From Streptomyces jumonjinensis (lineage in GTDB: Bacteria; Actinomycetota; Actinomycetes; Streptomycetales; Streptomycetaceae): 37,339 bases of DNA. The stretch covers positions 1-37,339 of the forward strand of contig NZ_VCLA01000042.1 in NCBI RefSeq assembly GCF_009600885.1. The letters run 5' to 3'. Positions 1-8,716 of this stretch are shown one piece after another (position 1 is the first letter of the stretch; each line of letters starts with the position of its first letter). The notes beneath the pieces are model-generated. The model did not search any database. It had not been told where the DNA came from and worked only from the letters and a program-made list of their open reading frames with translations. The position numbers and the translations under genes were made by a program.

Positions 1-330
1 GCCGCGCCCGGCCCGTCCGGGGAGACGAGCGCCGACCCCGCGCCGAGCTCCTCCCGGCCGGCGCAGAGCCCGTCGTCGGACGGGACCGCGCCCACCCCGC
101 CGACCGGGGAGCCCCCGACCGGGGAGCCGTCCTCCAGCAGGCCGCCCAGCGGCCGGCCCTCCAGCGGCGAGCCGACCACGGAGGAGCCGTCGACCGGCCC
201 GTCGTCCCCGAGCACCCCGACGGAGGCGCCCTCGTCCCCGGGCGACTCCACCCAGACCAGCGCGAGCGCGCCGATCACCCCCACCAGCGCCACCCCGGCC
301 CCCACCCCGGACGGCAGGGCCGTCGTCTAG
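1..330 (+). CDS. C-terminal fragment of an unidentified Pro/Ser/Thr-rich protein
   Basis: An open frame runs from base 1 to the TAG at 328-330; its 5' part lies outside the window. The visible 109 residues are almost only P, S, T, G, A and E, with repeated PPTGEP and SSGEP-like units, and end in GRAVV. Such tails are typical of surface, secreted or membrane-linked Streptomyces proteins with a disordered C-terminus. No catalytic domain is visible, so no function can be assigned. A perfect hairpin follows the stop immediately, so this is the true end of the transcription unit. That this is a real gene rests on the uninterrupted frame, the strong third-position GC and the terminator. Confidence 0.7.
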   Translation, partial: AAPGPSGETSADPAPSSSRPAQSPSSDGTAPTPPTGEPPTGEPSSSRPPSGRPSSGEPTTEEPSTGPSSPSTPTEAPSSPGDSTQTSASAPITPTSATPAPTPDGRAVV

Positions 331-336
331 CAGTCG

Positions 337-369
337 TACGGCCCCGGAGGCGATGCCTCCGGGGCCGTA
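337..369. terminator. Bidirectional hairpin terminator
   Basis: A perfect 15-bp stem (337-351 with 355-369, arm TACGGCCCCGGAGGC) closes a 3-nt loop. It sits between the plus-strand gene ending at 330 and nucS, which ends on the minus strand at 394. It probably serves both convergent genes. There is no long T-run, as is usual in Streptomyces. Confidence 0.8.
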
Positions 370-393
370 TGCATGCTCGGGAACAGGCTGTCT

Positions 394-1056
394 CTAGAAC
401 AGCCTCAGCTTGTCGTCCTCGATGCCCCGCAGCGCGTCATAGTCCAGCACCACACAGCCGATGCCCCGGTCCGTCGCCAGCACCCGCGCCTGCGGCTTGA
501 TCTCCTGGGCCGCGAACACGCCCTTGACCGGCGCGAGATGGGGGTCCCGGTTGAGCAGCTCCAGATAGCGCGTCAGCTGCTCCACGCCGTCGATCTCGCC
601 ACGGCGCTTGATCTCCACCGCGACCGTCGCGCCGTCCGCGTCCCGGCAGAGGATGTCCACCGGGCCGATCGCCGTCGGGTACTCGCGGCGGATCAGGCTG
701 TACCCCTGGCCCAGTGTCTCGATCCGGTCGGCGAGCAGCTCCTGGAGGTGCGCCTCCACACCGTCCTTGATCAGGCCGGGGTCCACCCCGAGCTCATGGG
801 ACGAGTCATGGAGGACCTCCTCCATGGTGATGATCAGTTTCTCGCCCGCCTTGTTGACGACCGTCCAGACGCTGCCGTCGCCCTCCTTCAGCGTGCAGGG
901 AGGGGACATCCAGTTCAGTGGTTTGTACGCGCGGTCATCCGCGTGGATGGAGACGCTGCCGTCTGCCTTGACCAGGATCAGACGGGGGGCGGAGGGCAGA
1001 TGGGCGGTGAGCCGGCCCGCGTAATCCACGGAGCAGCGGGCGATGACAAGGCGCAT
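394..1056 (-). CDS. nucS: NucS/EndoMS mismatch-specific endonuclease
   Basis: This 220-residue protein is a normal-length NucS, the endonuclease that cuts both strands at mismatches in the MutS/MutL-independent repair route of actinobacteria and some archaea. The N-terminal DNA-binding half begins MRLVIARC. The C-terminal RecB-like nuclease core carries D134 (in GPVDIL), E148 and K150 (in VEIK) and Q160. The protein ends DDKLRLF, which fits the C-terminal clamp-binding peptide known in this family. The frame stays open upstream, but family start sequence places the start at the ATG at 1056. There is no Shine-Dalgarno; TAGCGT lies 8 nt upstream, so the mRNA is probably leaderless or nearly so. 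Divergent from the SCO5389-type gene. Confidence 0.95.
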   Translation of the reverse strand: MRLVIARCSVDYAGRLTAHLPSAPRLILVKADGSVSIHADDRAYKPLNWMSPPCTLKEGDGSVWTVVNKAGEKLIITMEEVLHDSSHELGVDPGLIKDGVEAHLQELLADRIETLGQGYSLIRREYPTAIGPVDILCRDADGATVAVEIKRRGEIDGVEQLTRYLELLNRDPHLAPVKGVFAAQEIKPQARVLATDRGIGCVVLDYDALRGIEDDKLRLF

Positions 1057-1064
1057 GGTCGGCA

Positions 1065-1070
1065 ACGCTA
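1065..1070 (-). promoter_or_regulatory. Candidate -10 box of nucS, near-leaderless
   Basis: On the minus strand TAGCGT is followed by 8 nt and then the nucS ATG, with no purine-rich ribosome site between. I see no convincing -35 box. The rest of the 298-bp intergenic region (1057-1354) must also hold the promoter of the divergent gene, which I could not place. Confidence 0.4.
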
Positions 1071-1354
1071 CTCGACGTACGCCCCCGTGCGCGATTCGCT
1101 CTACGCACTCCCGGTACGGGGGACCACCGCGCCTGGCTGAGACCCTTCGGGCTGTCCCACTTGTCCCCCTTCGTTTCTGGCCGGTTGTCCTACCTATCTC
1201 CTGGTGCGTCACGGACCGCGCACTTACCGTGGATGCGGGAGGTCGCCGACCGCGCACGCTGTGTCGTGATGTCGTCATGCGCATGACTGCACTCGGCGCG
1301 ACTTCCTTCCCTGCCCGTAAGGCCCCGTGACCCGGGGTCACGAGAGGAGAACCC

Positions 1355-1747
1355 ATGTCGCTCGACGTCTCACCGGCTCTGTTGGAACAGGCCGAGCGAG
1401 GCGAGGTCGACGAAGCTGCCTTCGTCGACTGCGTCCGGACCTCCCTGCCCTACGCATGGGAGATGATCAGTTCGCTGGTGGCACAGCTGAAGGTCGACGG
1501 CGGCGCTTTCGCCGACAACCAGACGCCTCCGCCGGACGAGCAGGCCCGTGGTCAGCTGCTGCGAGCGCTCGCGAGTGACGCGATTCGCGGTGCGCTCCAG
1601 AGGCACTTCGGGGTACGGCTGGCGTTCCAGAACTGTCACCGTGTGGCGGTGTTCCCGCTGGACTCCTCGGTGGACGAGCGGCTGGCCCGCTTCACCTCCG
1701 TACGCGCCCAGCTGCTCAACCAGTCGCCTGAGTTCCGAGACTGCTGA
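1355..1747 (+). CDS. SCO5389 family protein, function unknown
   Basis: A 130-residue soluble protein beginning [23 protein letters not shown], preceded by a good ribosome site (GAGAGGAG, 1342-1349). I recognise it as the conserved actinobacterial family named after SCO5389. No catalytic motif, membrane segment or signal peptide is visible. The middle is rich in charged helices and the end reads [13 protein letters not shown]. It is always found, as far as I recall, next to nucS in Streptomyces, but here it is transcribed away from it. Function cannot be assigned from sequence. Confidence 0.85.
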   Translation: MSLDVSPALLEQAERGEVDEAAFVDCVRTSLPYAWEMISSLVAQLKVDGGAFADNQTPPPDEQARGQLLRALASDAIRGALQRHFGVRLAFQNCHRVAVFPLDSSVDERLARFTSVRAQLLNQSPEFRDC

Positions 1748-1753
1748 GGCCGG

Positions 1754-1801
1754 GCTGCCGCTCCGCATCGCGGGAGGTGTCATGGATGCCGGAGCGGCAG
1801 C
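1754..1801. terminator. Hairpin terminator after the SCO5389-type gene
   Basis: GCTGCCGCTCCGCATC (1754-1769) pairs with GATGCCGGAGCGGCAGC (1785-1801) with a single-base bulge. It begins 7 bp after the stop at 1747 and separates this gene from the convergent oxidoreductase ending at 1894. Confidence 0.7.
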
Positions 1802-1893
1802 AGGGTCCGTCACAGGGCCTGTCACCGGGGGCGGCCCAGCTCGACAGGGCCTGCCCCTGTCACTGAGGCGCGGCTCAGCGGCGCAGCACGGGC

Positions 1894-2925
1894 TCAGCTC
1901 AGCAGGGGCAGCACATCCGCGCCCAGCCGTCGCACATTCTCCTCCGTCGCCGCCAGATCGCCCGAGCCCTCCACCAGCAGCGCGAAGCGGGTGATGCCGG
2001 TGCGCTCGGCGGTGGCCGCGAGCCGGTCGGCGGCGAGCTCCGGCGGGCCCACCGGATGGAGACCGCAGAGCATCTCCGTATAGGCCACGGGGTCCCGCAT
2101 CACCCGCACCCTGTCGTCGACGGTGATATGCGCGTCCAGCCCCTGCCGGAGCCAGCCCGGCATCGCCTTCCCCAGGGTCTCGGCCGCGTCGGCGGCGCTC
2201 TCGGCGATCTGCGCCACCCCCGCCGACACATGGGCCGCGCCGGTCACCTCCTCCGGCGCATGGCCCGCCTCCAGGGCGCACCGCCGCCAGAGCGCGACCA
2301 TCTCGGCCTTCTGCTCGTCGCCGCAGTGCATTCCCAGCAGCATCGGCAGCCCGCGCTCGGCGGCCAGCCGCACACTCCCGGGGGAGGTGCACGCCACGAC
2401 CACCTCGGGCCCCTGCTCCGGCCCGCCGATCAGCTCACCGGGCCGGGGCACCACCGGCACCTCGCGGAAGGCGAAGCGCTCGGACCCGGCCCCGACCGAG
2501 GGCTCCCGCAGCCAGCGCAGCAGCAGGTCGAGCGACTCGGGGAACCCTGACTCATAGGCCGCGAGACCCGCTCCGAAGACCTCCAGATCGACCCAGGGGC
2601 CGCCTCTGCCCACCCCCAGGGAGAACCGGCCCCCGCTGGTGAGATGGAGCAGCGCGGCCTGCTCGCCGAGCGCCACGGGGTGCACGGTCGGCAGCACGCT
2701 CACCGCCGTGCCGACCCGGATCCGCCGGGTGCGGCCGAGCAGCAGCGCGGCCAGCGTCACCGCGGACGGGCAGACGCCGTACGGCACGAAGTGGTGCTCC
2801 GCCAGCCATACGGAATCGAGCCCGGCCTCCTCGGCGATCTCGGCGGACCGCACCGCGCGGTGCAGCGCCTCCCCCTGCCCCTGGCCCGGGAACTGGGCGG
2901 CCAGTACGAATGTCCCTACGCGCAT
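1894..2925 (-). CDS. LLM-class flavin-dependent oxidoreductase (luciferase-like)
   Basis: A 343-residue bacterial luciferase-like TIM barrel protein. Family features are the N-terminal MRVGTFVLAAQFPG strand, the GLDSVWLAEHHF segment, the RTRRIRVGTAVSVLP segment and SGGRFSLGVGRGGPW, which together form the FMN/F420 site. The substrate is unknown; members use reduced flavin or F420 and range from monooxygenases to reductases. AGGAGG (9 nt before the ATG) and GAAGG (nearer) supply ribosome binding. The gene is divergent from the small zinc-type protein at 3145. No partner flavin reductase is visible nearby, so the physiological role stays open. Confidence 0.9.
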   Translation of the reverse strand: MRVGTFVLAAQFPGQGQGEALHRAVRSAEIAEEAGLDSVWLAEHHFVPYGVCPSAVTLAALLLGRTRRIRVGTAVSVLPTVHPVALGEQAALLHLTSGGRFSLGVGRGGPWVDLEVFGAGLAAYESGFPESLDLLLRWLREPSVGAGSERFAFREVPVVPRPGELIGGPEQGPEVVVACTSPGSVRLAAERGLPMLLGMHCGDEQKAEMVALWRRCALEAGHAPEEVTGAAHVSAGVAQIAESAADAAETLGKAMPGWLRQGLDAHITVDDRVRVMRDPVAYTEMLCGLHPVGPPELAADRLAATAERTGITRFALLVEGSGDLAATEENVRRLGADVLPLLS

Positions 2926-3144
2926 CGCCTTCTGCCTCCTTGCGGCCGACGCGTCACTCCCCCATCTGCACTAACGTCCGACGCGTGCCGAGGGCACGGC
3001 CCGTCGAGACGCTCTTGCGATTTTCCGGTAACCGCGCCGGGCCGTTGCCACCGTCTCACCCCGCGCGGTACGTGTACCCCCGACGGCGGCCCGTAGGCTT
3101 GGACTCGTAAGGAATCGTCCCCACTTGCCCCGTGAGGTGTCCAC

Positions 3145-3474
3145 GTGTCCCCGCGCCGCAACCGCCCCAAGGGCGGCGACAGTCCCTCCGCACCGTCCGG
3201 CGAACCGGGCGACCGGTACGGCGGCTTCGGCCGTACCGAGTCCTGGCAGGACGAGGAGTGGTCGGTGCGCCATGTCGCGGGCGCGAGCGCCCTGGGCAAG
3301 CGCTATCGCTGTCCCGGCTGCGACCAGGAGATCCCCTCCGGGGTTCCGCATGTGGTGGCCTGGCCCGAGCACGGCGGAGTGGACGACCGGCGGCACTGGC
3401 ACAAAGCGTGCTGGAACGCGAAGGACCGCCGCACCACGCGGGTGCAGCGGTCCCGTAACGCGCCGAAGTACTGA
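3145..3474 (+). CDS. Small CxxC/HxxC putative zinc-binding protein
   Basis: A 109-residue basic protein starting at a GTG with GAGGTGT just upstream (3134-3140). A disordered N-terminus (about 1-30, rich in G, P, S, R) precedes a compact domain with C56-x2-C59 (CPGC) and H86-x2-C89 (HWHKACW), a spacing that would suit one zinc ion. H69 and H76 are further candidate ligands. Homologues are, from memory, often labelled ATP/GTP-binding protein in Streptomyces. I see no P-loop or other nucleotide motif, so that label looks unsupported. The C-terminus is strongly basic (RRTTRVQRSRN), compatible with nucleic-acid binding. Function unknown. Confidence 0.8.
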   Translation: MSPRRNRPKGGDSPSAPSGEPGDRYGGFGRTESWQDEEWSVRHVAGASALGKRYRCPGCDQEIPSGVPHVVAWPEHGGVDDRRHWHKACWNAKDRRTTRVQRSRNAPKY

Positions 3475-3521
3475 CGGCCGCCGGCCGTTCGCTTCGGGTG
3501 CGCCCTGATGCGCCTATGCGC

Positions 3522-4352
3522 CTATACGTCGCGTGAGTTGAGCGCGGCGTAGGCGCCGCCCAGCGCGACGGCGGTGACGCCCAGCATGATCCACACCGGC
3601 TCCCAGCCCTGGGGGCCGGACTCCGCCACGCTGTTGTCGTAGAGAACGCCGAGCTGGCTGGGGATCGAGTACTCCAGCAGCGACTCCTGCACGGTGCGGA
3701 GCGACTCCGCGTACATGAACATCGCCATCACCAGCGGCAGCAGCACCAGGCCGATCATGACGGTGATCGCGCCCGCCGAGTGGCGGATCAGCGAGCCGAG
3801 GGCGAGGGAGAGCAGCCCGAGGAGGGCCACATAGAGGCTGACGGCGAAGGTCGCGCGGACCCAGTCCTCCGTGGTGGGGGCGGCGCCCGTGTCGAGGATC
3901 GCCACCTGGAGCGCGGCCACCACCAGGGTCAGCACGAAGGTCACGGTGAAGACGAGCAGGAAGTAGACGATCGCCTTGGCGGTCAGCACCCGGCTCCGGG
4001 ACGGGCAGGCCGTCAGCGTCGTCCGGATCATTCCGGTGCCGTACTCCGACGCGATCGTCAGCACGCCCAGCGTCATGACGCAGAGACTGCCGAGCAGCAC
4101 ACCGAAGAAGCCGAGGAACAGCACTGGCTCCCCTTCGAGGTCGGCGTCGGCGGCGGAGACGGTCACCGCCGCCAGGATGCCGATGCCGAGCATGAGCACG
4201 GCCATGACCCCGAGCGTCCACATCGTGGACCGGACGGATCGGATCTTGGTCCACTCGGAGGCGAGCGCGTCGCCGAGATGGGCCTTGCGGACCGGGATCG
4301 GCGAGGAGTACGTGGCGGCGGGCGTGCCCTGCTGCTGGTAGGGGGTGGTCAT
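3522..4352 (-). CDS. ABC-2 type transporter permease
   Basis: A 276-residue membrane protein beginning MTTPYQQQGTPAATYSSP. It has a short soluble N-terminus, the ASEWTKIRSVRSTMW segment typical of ABC-2 permeases of the DrrB/NatB kind, and about six hydrophobic spans (for example VMAVLMLGIGILAAVTV and PVLFLGFFGVLLGSLCVMTLGVLTI). The frame is open further upstream, but the ATG at 4352 overlaps the stop of the ATPase gene as ATGA and has GAGGAC in range, so translation is coupled. It should form the membrane half of an exporter with the 4349-5503 ATPase. Substrate unknown. A paralogue lies at 5685-6470. Confidence 0.9.
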   Translation of the reverse strand: MTTPYQQQGTPAATYSSPIPVRKAHLGDALASEWTKIRSVRSTMWTLGVMAVLMLGIGILAAVTVSAADADLEGEPVLFLGFFGVLLGSLCVMTLGVLTIASEYGTGMIRTTLTACPSRSRVLTAKAIVYFLLVFTVTFVLTLVVAALQVAILDTGAAPTTEDWVRATFAVSLYVALLGLLSLALGSLIRHSAGAITVMIGLVLLPLVMAMFMYAESLRTVQESLLEYSIPSQLGVLYDNSVAESGPQGWEPVWIMLGVTAVALGGAYAALNSRDV

Positions 4353-5503
4353 CGGGCGTCCTCGGGCTTGGTCAGGTCTGCGGGAGCGGCGGGCGGCGCG
4401 GCGGGCGGTGCTGCGGCGGCCGGGGGAGCGGCGGGCGGTGCGGCCGGTCCCTGGCCGCCGAGATACGGATTGGCGCCCGGCTGCGGCGCGGGCGGGGCGT
4501 ACCAGCCCTGCTGCGGCACCTCGGGGATCTGCGGCGGCGGCCCGAACCCGGGCTGCGGCTGCTGCATCAGCCCGGCCTTCTGGTCGGCGGTGGAGCGGTA
4601 GTCCACCGCGCCCTGCGTCATCCGCATATAGGCCTCTTCCAGCGAGGCCTGGTGCGGCGACAGCTCCCACAGCCGTACGTCCGCGCCGTGCGCCAGCTCG
4701 CTGATCTGCGGCAGGGGCAGTCCCATGACCCGCAGCGCGCCGTCCGGCTCGGGCACGACCTGGCCGCCGGCCCCGCTCAGCGCGCTGCTCAGCTTCTCGC
4801 GCAGCGCCGGCTCGGTGTCCGGGGTGCGCACCCGGGCGAAGTCCGCGGAGTTGGCCGAGATGAATTCCTTGACGCTCATATCGGAGAGCAGCTGCCCCCG
4901 CCCGATCACGATCAGATGATCGGCGGTGAGCGCCATCTCGCTCATCAGATGCGAGGAGACGAAGACCGTGCGGCCCTCGGCGGCGAGCTGCTTCATCAGA
5001 TTGCGCACCCAGAGGATGCCCTCGGGGTCGAGGCCGTTGACCGGCTCGTCGAAGAGCAGCACCTGGGGATCGCCGAGCAGCGCCGCCGCTATGCCGAGCC
5101 GCTGGCCCATGCCGAGCGAGAACCCCTTGGAGCGCTTCCTGGCCACGTCCTGGAGGCCGACGACGCCGAGCACCTCGTCCACCCGGCGGGCCGGGATGCC
5201 GGAGAGCTGGGCCAGCGAGAGCAGATGGTTACGGGCGCTGCGGCCTCCGTGCACGGCCTTGGCGTCGAGCAGCGCGCCGACCTGGCGGGGCGCGTTCGGG
5301 GTCTGCCGGTAGGGGCGACCGCCGATGGTCACCGTGCCCGCGGTCGGGGTGTCCAGCCCGAGGATCATGCGCATCGTGGTGGACTTGCCCGCGCCGTTGG
5401 GGCCGAGGAATCCGGTGACGGCACCGGGCCGCACCTGGAAGGAAAGGTTGTACACGGCCGCCTTGGCGCCATAGCGCTTCGTCAGGCCGACTGCCTCGAT
5501 CAT
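4349..5503 (-). CDS. ABC transporter ATP-binding protein with Pro/Ala-rich tail
   Basis: A 384-residue ATPase. It has Walker A GPNGAGKST (about 34-42), the signature region SLGMGQRLGIAAAL, Walker B VLLFDEPVNGLDPEG and the switch histidine in VFVSSHLMSEM. The N-terminal 300 residues are a normal DrrA/CcmA-type subunit. The last 70 residues are a low-complexity Pro/Gln/Gly then Ala/Pro tail (PPAAPPAAAAPPAAPPAAPA), absent from most family members. It starts at 5503 after GGAG placed unusually close to the ATG. It is co-translated with the permease through a 4-base overlap. Close paralogue of the ATPase at 6467-7489. Confidence 0.92.
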   Translation of the reverse strand: MIEAVGLTKRYGAKAAVYNLSFQVRPGAVTGFLGPNGAGKSTTMRMILGLDTPTAGTVTIGGRPYRQTPNAPRQVGALLDAKAVHGGRSARNHLLSLAQLSGIPARRVDEVLGVVGLQDVARKRSKGFSLGMGQRLGIAAALLGDPQVLLFDEPVNGLDPEGILWVRNLMKQLAAEGRTVFVSSHLMSEMALTADHLIVIGRGQLLSDMSVKEFISANSADFARVRTPDTEPALREKLSSALSGAGGQVVPEPDGALRVMGLPLPQISELAHGADVRLWELSPHQASLEEAYMRMTQGAVDYRSTADQKAGLMQQPQPGFGPPPQIPEVPQQGWYAPPAPQPGANPYLGGQGPAAPPAAPPAAAAPPAAPPAAPADLTKPEDAR

Positions 5504-5684
5504 TCTCCAGCCCCATCGACTTTCGGTCGTCGGGGCACAGGCCAGCAGGCCGCACGCCCCCCGTAAGAGTTAGGAGGATAACGACCCGTAAGTAGTTCCA
5601 GCCAAGCGATAACGCTTTGATCACGATGCGGACCTTCGGGGGAGAAAACCCACCAAGGGGCGTGACCTGGACTTACAGGATTCT
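5504..5684. other. Intergenic region between the two ABC pairs
   Basis: 181 bp with no gene. It is AT-richer than its surroundings near 5570-5650, so a minus-strand promoter for the 4349-5503 ATPase is likely here, but I cannot fix its -10 and -35 boxes. Confidence 0.4.
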
Positions 5685-6470
5685 CTAGGCGTCTCGCCTC
5701 TTCAGCACCAGAGCGCCGCCGGCGATCGCCGCCACCACCCACAGCAGCATGATCCCGATCCCGGTCCACGGCCCGTACGGAGCCCGGCTGCCGCCCAGCG
5801 CGTCCGGCACCACCTGCATGATCCGGGAGCCCGCCTGGTCGGGGAAGTACCGCGCGACCGTCTTCGCCTTCGGCACCGACGCCAGGATCTGCGACACCAG
5901 GAAGAAGAACGGCATCAGAATGCCGAGCGACAGCATCGAACTCCGCAGCATCGTCGCCACCGCCATCGAGAACAGCGCGATCAGCCCCATATAGAGCCCG
6001 CCGCCGATCACCGCGCGCAGCACGTTCTCCGCGCCGATCGTCGTCCGGTGCTCGCCCAGCAGCGCCTGCCCCAGAAAGAACGACGCGAAGCTGGTCGCCA
6101 TCCCCACGATCAGCGCCAGCGCCGTGGCCACCGCCAGCTTGCCGAAGAGGAAGACCCCGCGCTGCGGCACCGCGGCGAGCGAGGCGCGGATCATGCCCGA
6201 GCTGTACTCCGTGCCCACCACCAGCACCCCGAAGACCACCATCGCCAGCTGTCCCAGAACCATCCCGGAGAAGCTCGCCAGCGTCGGATCGAAGGTGAGC
6301 CGCTCCACCGGGGAGAGATGGTCGAAGGTCGAACGGAACAGCGCGCAGAGCGCGGCGCTCACCGCCACGGTCACCAGGAACGCGCTCGCCAGCGTCCAGG
6401 TCGTGGAGGAGACCGTACGGATCTTGGTCCACTCCGAGCGGAGGACCGCGGGCACCGAGGCCACCGTCAC
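5685..6470 (-). CDS. ABC-2 type transporter permease
   Basis: A 261-residue permease starting at a GTG (6468-6470) that overlaps the stop of its ATPase gene as GTGA. It has the RSEWTKIRTVSSTTW segment and about six membrane spans. It lacks the Gln/Pro N-terminal extension of its paralogue at 3522-4352 but otherwise follows it span by span (TEYSSGMIRASLAAVPQR against SEYGTGMIRTTLTACPSR). It ends AGGALVLKRRDA. Substrate unknown; expected partner is the 6467-7489 ATPase. Confidence 0.9.
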   Translation of the reverse strand: MTVASVPAVLRSEWTKIRTVSSTTWTLASAFLVTVAVSAALCALFRSTFDHLSPVERLTFDPTLASFSGMVLGQLAMVVFGVLVVGTEYSSGMIRASLAAVPQRGVFLFGKLAVATALALIVGMATSFASFFLGQALLGEHRTTIGAENVLRAVIGGGLYMGLIALFSMAVATMLRSSMLSLGILMPFFFLVSQILASVPKAKTVARYFPDQAGSRIMQVVPDALGGSRAPYGPWTGIGIMLLWVVAAIAGGALVLKRRDA

Positions 6471-7489
6471 TCACCTTCCGCGCGGGAGGTGAAGCCCGCG
6501 CCCCACCGGGGCCCCGGACCCGGCGGCGGACCGGGGTGCGGCGGCGGACCAGGGCGCGGCGGGCCGGGGTGCGGCCCCTCGACCGCCCCATGGGCGTGGT
6601 ACTCCACCGCCCCCGCCGTCATCCGCATGAACGCCTCCTCCAGCGAGGCGCGCTCCACGCTGAGCTCATGCAGCACGATCCGGTGCCCGGCGGCCAGCTC
6701 ACCGAGCCGCTCCGGCGCCGCGCCGTTCACCTCCAGCGCGCCGCCGTCCGTCTCGATCACCGTGAACCCCTCCGAGCGCAGCACATCCCGCAGCCGCTCC
6801 CGCTGCGGTGAACGCAGCCGTACATAACTCCGCGCGTTCTCCTGAATGAACGCCGCCATCGAAGTGTCCGCCAGCAGCCGCCCCTGCCCGATCACGATCA
6901 GATGATCCGCGGTCAGCGCCATTTCACTCATCAGATGCGAGGAGACAAAGATCGTCCGCCCCTCCGACGCGAGCTGCTTCATCAGATTGCGGATCCAGTG
7001 AATTCCCTCCGGATCCAGACCGTTCACCGGCTCGTCGAACAGAAGGATCTCGGGATCGCCGAGCAACGCGGCGGCGATTCCCAGTCGCTGGCCCATACCC
7101 AGCGAGAATCCCTTCACCTTCTTCCGCGCCACCGCCGTCAGCCCCACGATGTCCAGCACTTCGCCGACCCGCGACGCCGGGATGCGGTTCGCCTGCGCGA
7201 GACAGAGCAGATTGTTGTAAGCGCTCCGCCCGCCGTGCATGGCCTGGGCCTCCAACAGCGCCCCGATGTACTTCAGCGGCTCCGCCAGCTCGCGATAGTG
7301 CCGGCCGTCGATCCGCACCGAACCGCTCGTCGGAAGGTCGAGATCGAGCATCATCCGCATGGCGGTCGACTTCCCCGCGCCGTTCGGGCCCAGGAAACCG
7401 GTCACCACACCGGGTCTGACCCGGAACGACAGACCGTCGACGGCGACCGTGGCGCCGAAGTGCTTGGTGAGGTCCGCCAGCTCGATCAT
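6467..7489 (-). CDS. ABC transporter ATP-binding protein
   Basis: A 340-residue ATPase with Walker A GPNGAGKST, signature SLGMGQRLGIAAALLGDPEILLFDEPVNGLDPEG and the H-loop SSHLMSEM. From residue 1 to about 300 it matches the other ATPase closely. The C-terminal tail is again Pro/Gly-rich (PHPGPPRPGPPPHPGPP) but different in sequence. There is no Shine-Dalgarno: TAGCGT lies 6 nt before the ATG, so a leaderless transcript is likely. The start at 7489 therefore marks the first gene of the ABC region, although filP upstream runs in the same direction. Confidence 0.92.
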   Translation of the reverse strand: MIELADLTKHFGATVAVDGLSFRVRPGVVTGFLGPNGAGKSTAMRMMLDLDLPTSGSVRIDGRHYRELAEPLKYIGALLEAQAMHGGRSAYNNLLCLAQANRIPASRVGEVLDIVGLTAVARKKVKGFSLGMGQRLGIAAALLGDPEILLFDEPVNGLDPEGIHWIRNLMKQLASEGRTIFVSSHLMSEMALTADHLIVIGQGRLLADTSMAAFIQENARSYVRLRSPQRERLRDVLRSEGFTVIETDGGALEVNGAAPERLGELAAGHRIVLHELSVERASLEEAFMRMTAGAVEYHAHGAVEGPHPGPPRPGPPPHPGPPPGPGPRWGAGFTSRAEGE

Positions 7490-7495
7490 GCGGCC

Positions 7496-7501
7496 ACGCT
7501 A
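7496..7501 (-). promoter_or_regulatory. Candidate -10 box, leaderless ABC operon
   Basis: On the minus strand TAGCGT is followed by 6 nt and then the ATG at 7489, which would place the transcript start on the ATG itself. The same hexamer precedes nucS. Confidence 0.45.
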
Positions 7502-7511
7502 AAGGCGCGCA

Positions 7512-7543
7512 AAGCCCCCCGCCACTTGAGCGACAGGGGGCTT
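7512..7543 (-). terminator. Hairpin downstream of filP
   Basis: AAGCCCCC (7512-7519) pairs with GGGGGCTT (7536-7543). It lies about 120 bp beyond the filP stop and just upstream of the ABC -10 box, so it probably insulates the ABC operon from filP readthrough. Confidence 0.5.
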
Positions 7544-7666
7544 GACGTACTTCTCTCCGCTTATCCGCGCCCGATGCTCCGCGCCCGTCCCGGGAACCCG
7601 CCCCCGGTCCGGAGAACACCGTGCCCGCGGGGACCCGCACAGCGGGACCGGTCTCGGGCGACCGTC

Positions 7667-8602
7667 TCAGCGGGACTGCTGGGCCGGGACGCCACGGGAG
7701 ATCTCGTCGTCGGCCGGCGAACCGGCCGCGGCCACCGCCGCACCCGTCAGCGTCGCCAGCATCTCGCGGACATTGGTCAGCTGCGCGTTGATCGAGTCAC
7801 GGCGGTTGGTGAGCGCCGCCAGCTCGCGCTCCGATTCGCTGCGGATACGGTCGGCCTTGGCATTGGCGTCCGCCACGATGTCCTCGGCCTGACGCTGCGC
7901 CGTCTCCACCGTCTGACGGGCCCGCCGCTCCGCGTCCGTACGCAGCTTCTCCGCCTCCAGGCGCAGCTGCTCGGCCCGGTGCTCGATCTCCGCCAGCCGC
8001 TTCTCCGCCTTCGCCTGACGCGAGGCCAGATCACGCTCGGACTGCTCACGCCGCTTGGCGAGATTGGTCTCGAAGTCGGCGGCGGCCTGAGCGGCCTTGG
8101 CACGGGTCTCCTCGAAGAGCGCGTCGGCCTCCTCGCGCTTGGACTGCGCGTCCTTCTGCGCCTCGGTCCGCAGCTGCTGGGCCTCGCTCTTCGCCTTCTC
8201 GACGATCTGGACGCCCTCGTCCTCCGCCTTCGCCTTACGGTCGGAGGCGAACGACTCGGCGTCATTGCGCACCTGCTGGGCGGCGGACTCCGCGAGCTCA
8301 CGGTGCTGCTCGGCGGCGCGGCGGGCCTCCTCGCGCAGATCCTTCGCCTCCTCCTCGGCCAGCCGGAGGATCTTCTCGACGCGCGCGCCGAGACCGGCGT
8401 ACGACGGCTCCGCGTCGGACACCAGGGCCTGAGCGTTCTGCGTCTCGAGGTGGAGTTCCTCGATGCGCTTTTCCAGAGAGGTGATTCGGGTCAGAGCGCT
8501 ATCACGGTCGGCGACGAGCTTGGTAATTCGGTCGTCCACCTGGCCGCGGTCGTAACCACGCCGCACGAGCTCGAAGCCGAAGGGGGAGGAAGTGTCGCTC
8601 AT
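7667..8602 (-). CDS. filP: FilP, intermediate-filament-like coiled-coil protein
   Basis: A 311-residue protein that is almost entirely coiled coil and very rich in A, E, R and Q, about the same length as S. coelicolor FilP. It starts MSDTSSPFGFELVRRGYDRGQVDDRI, a DivIVA-like N-terminal motif, and then runs in long heptad/hendecad blocks to the end (EEISRGVPAQQSR-like tail). FilP forms cytoskeletal filaments near hyphal tips, interacts with DivIVA and stiffens the cell. AGGA sits 7 nt before the ATG. The next gene upstream is scy, the usual arrangement. Old databases often call it cellulose-binding protein, a legacy label. Confidence 0.95.
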   Translation of the reverse strand: MSDTSSPFGFELVRRGYDRGQVDDRITKLVADRDSALTRITSLEKRIEELHLETQNAQALVSDAEPSYAGLGARVEKILRLAEEEAKDLREEARRAAEQHRELAESAAQQVRNDAESFASDRKAKAEDEGVQIVEKAKSEAQQLRTEAQKDAQSKREEADALFEETRAKAAQAAADFETNLAKRREQSERDLASRQAKAEKRLAEIEHRAEQLRLEAEKLRTDAERRARQTVETAQRQAEDIVADANAKADRIRSESERELAALTNRRDSINAQLTNVREMLATLTGAAVAAAGSPADDEISRGVPAQQSR

Positions 8603-8716
8603 GGGGTTCCTGTCGAATGAGACCGGTGAGGTGATAGAGGGAATCCTAGGGGCCCGACCGGCGTGTCATCGAGCGGATGCCGGTTTGATCTGGAGAATGT
8701 CCAGCCTTTTGAGTGG

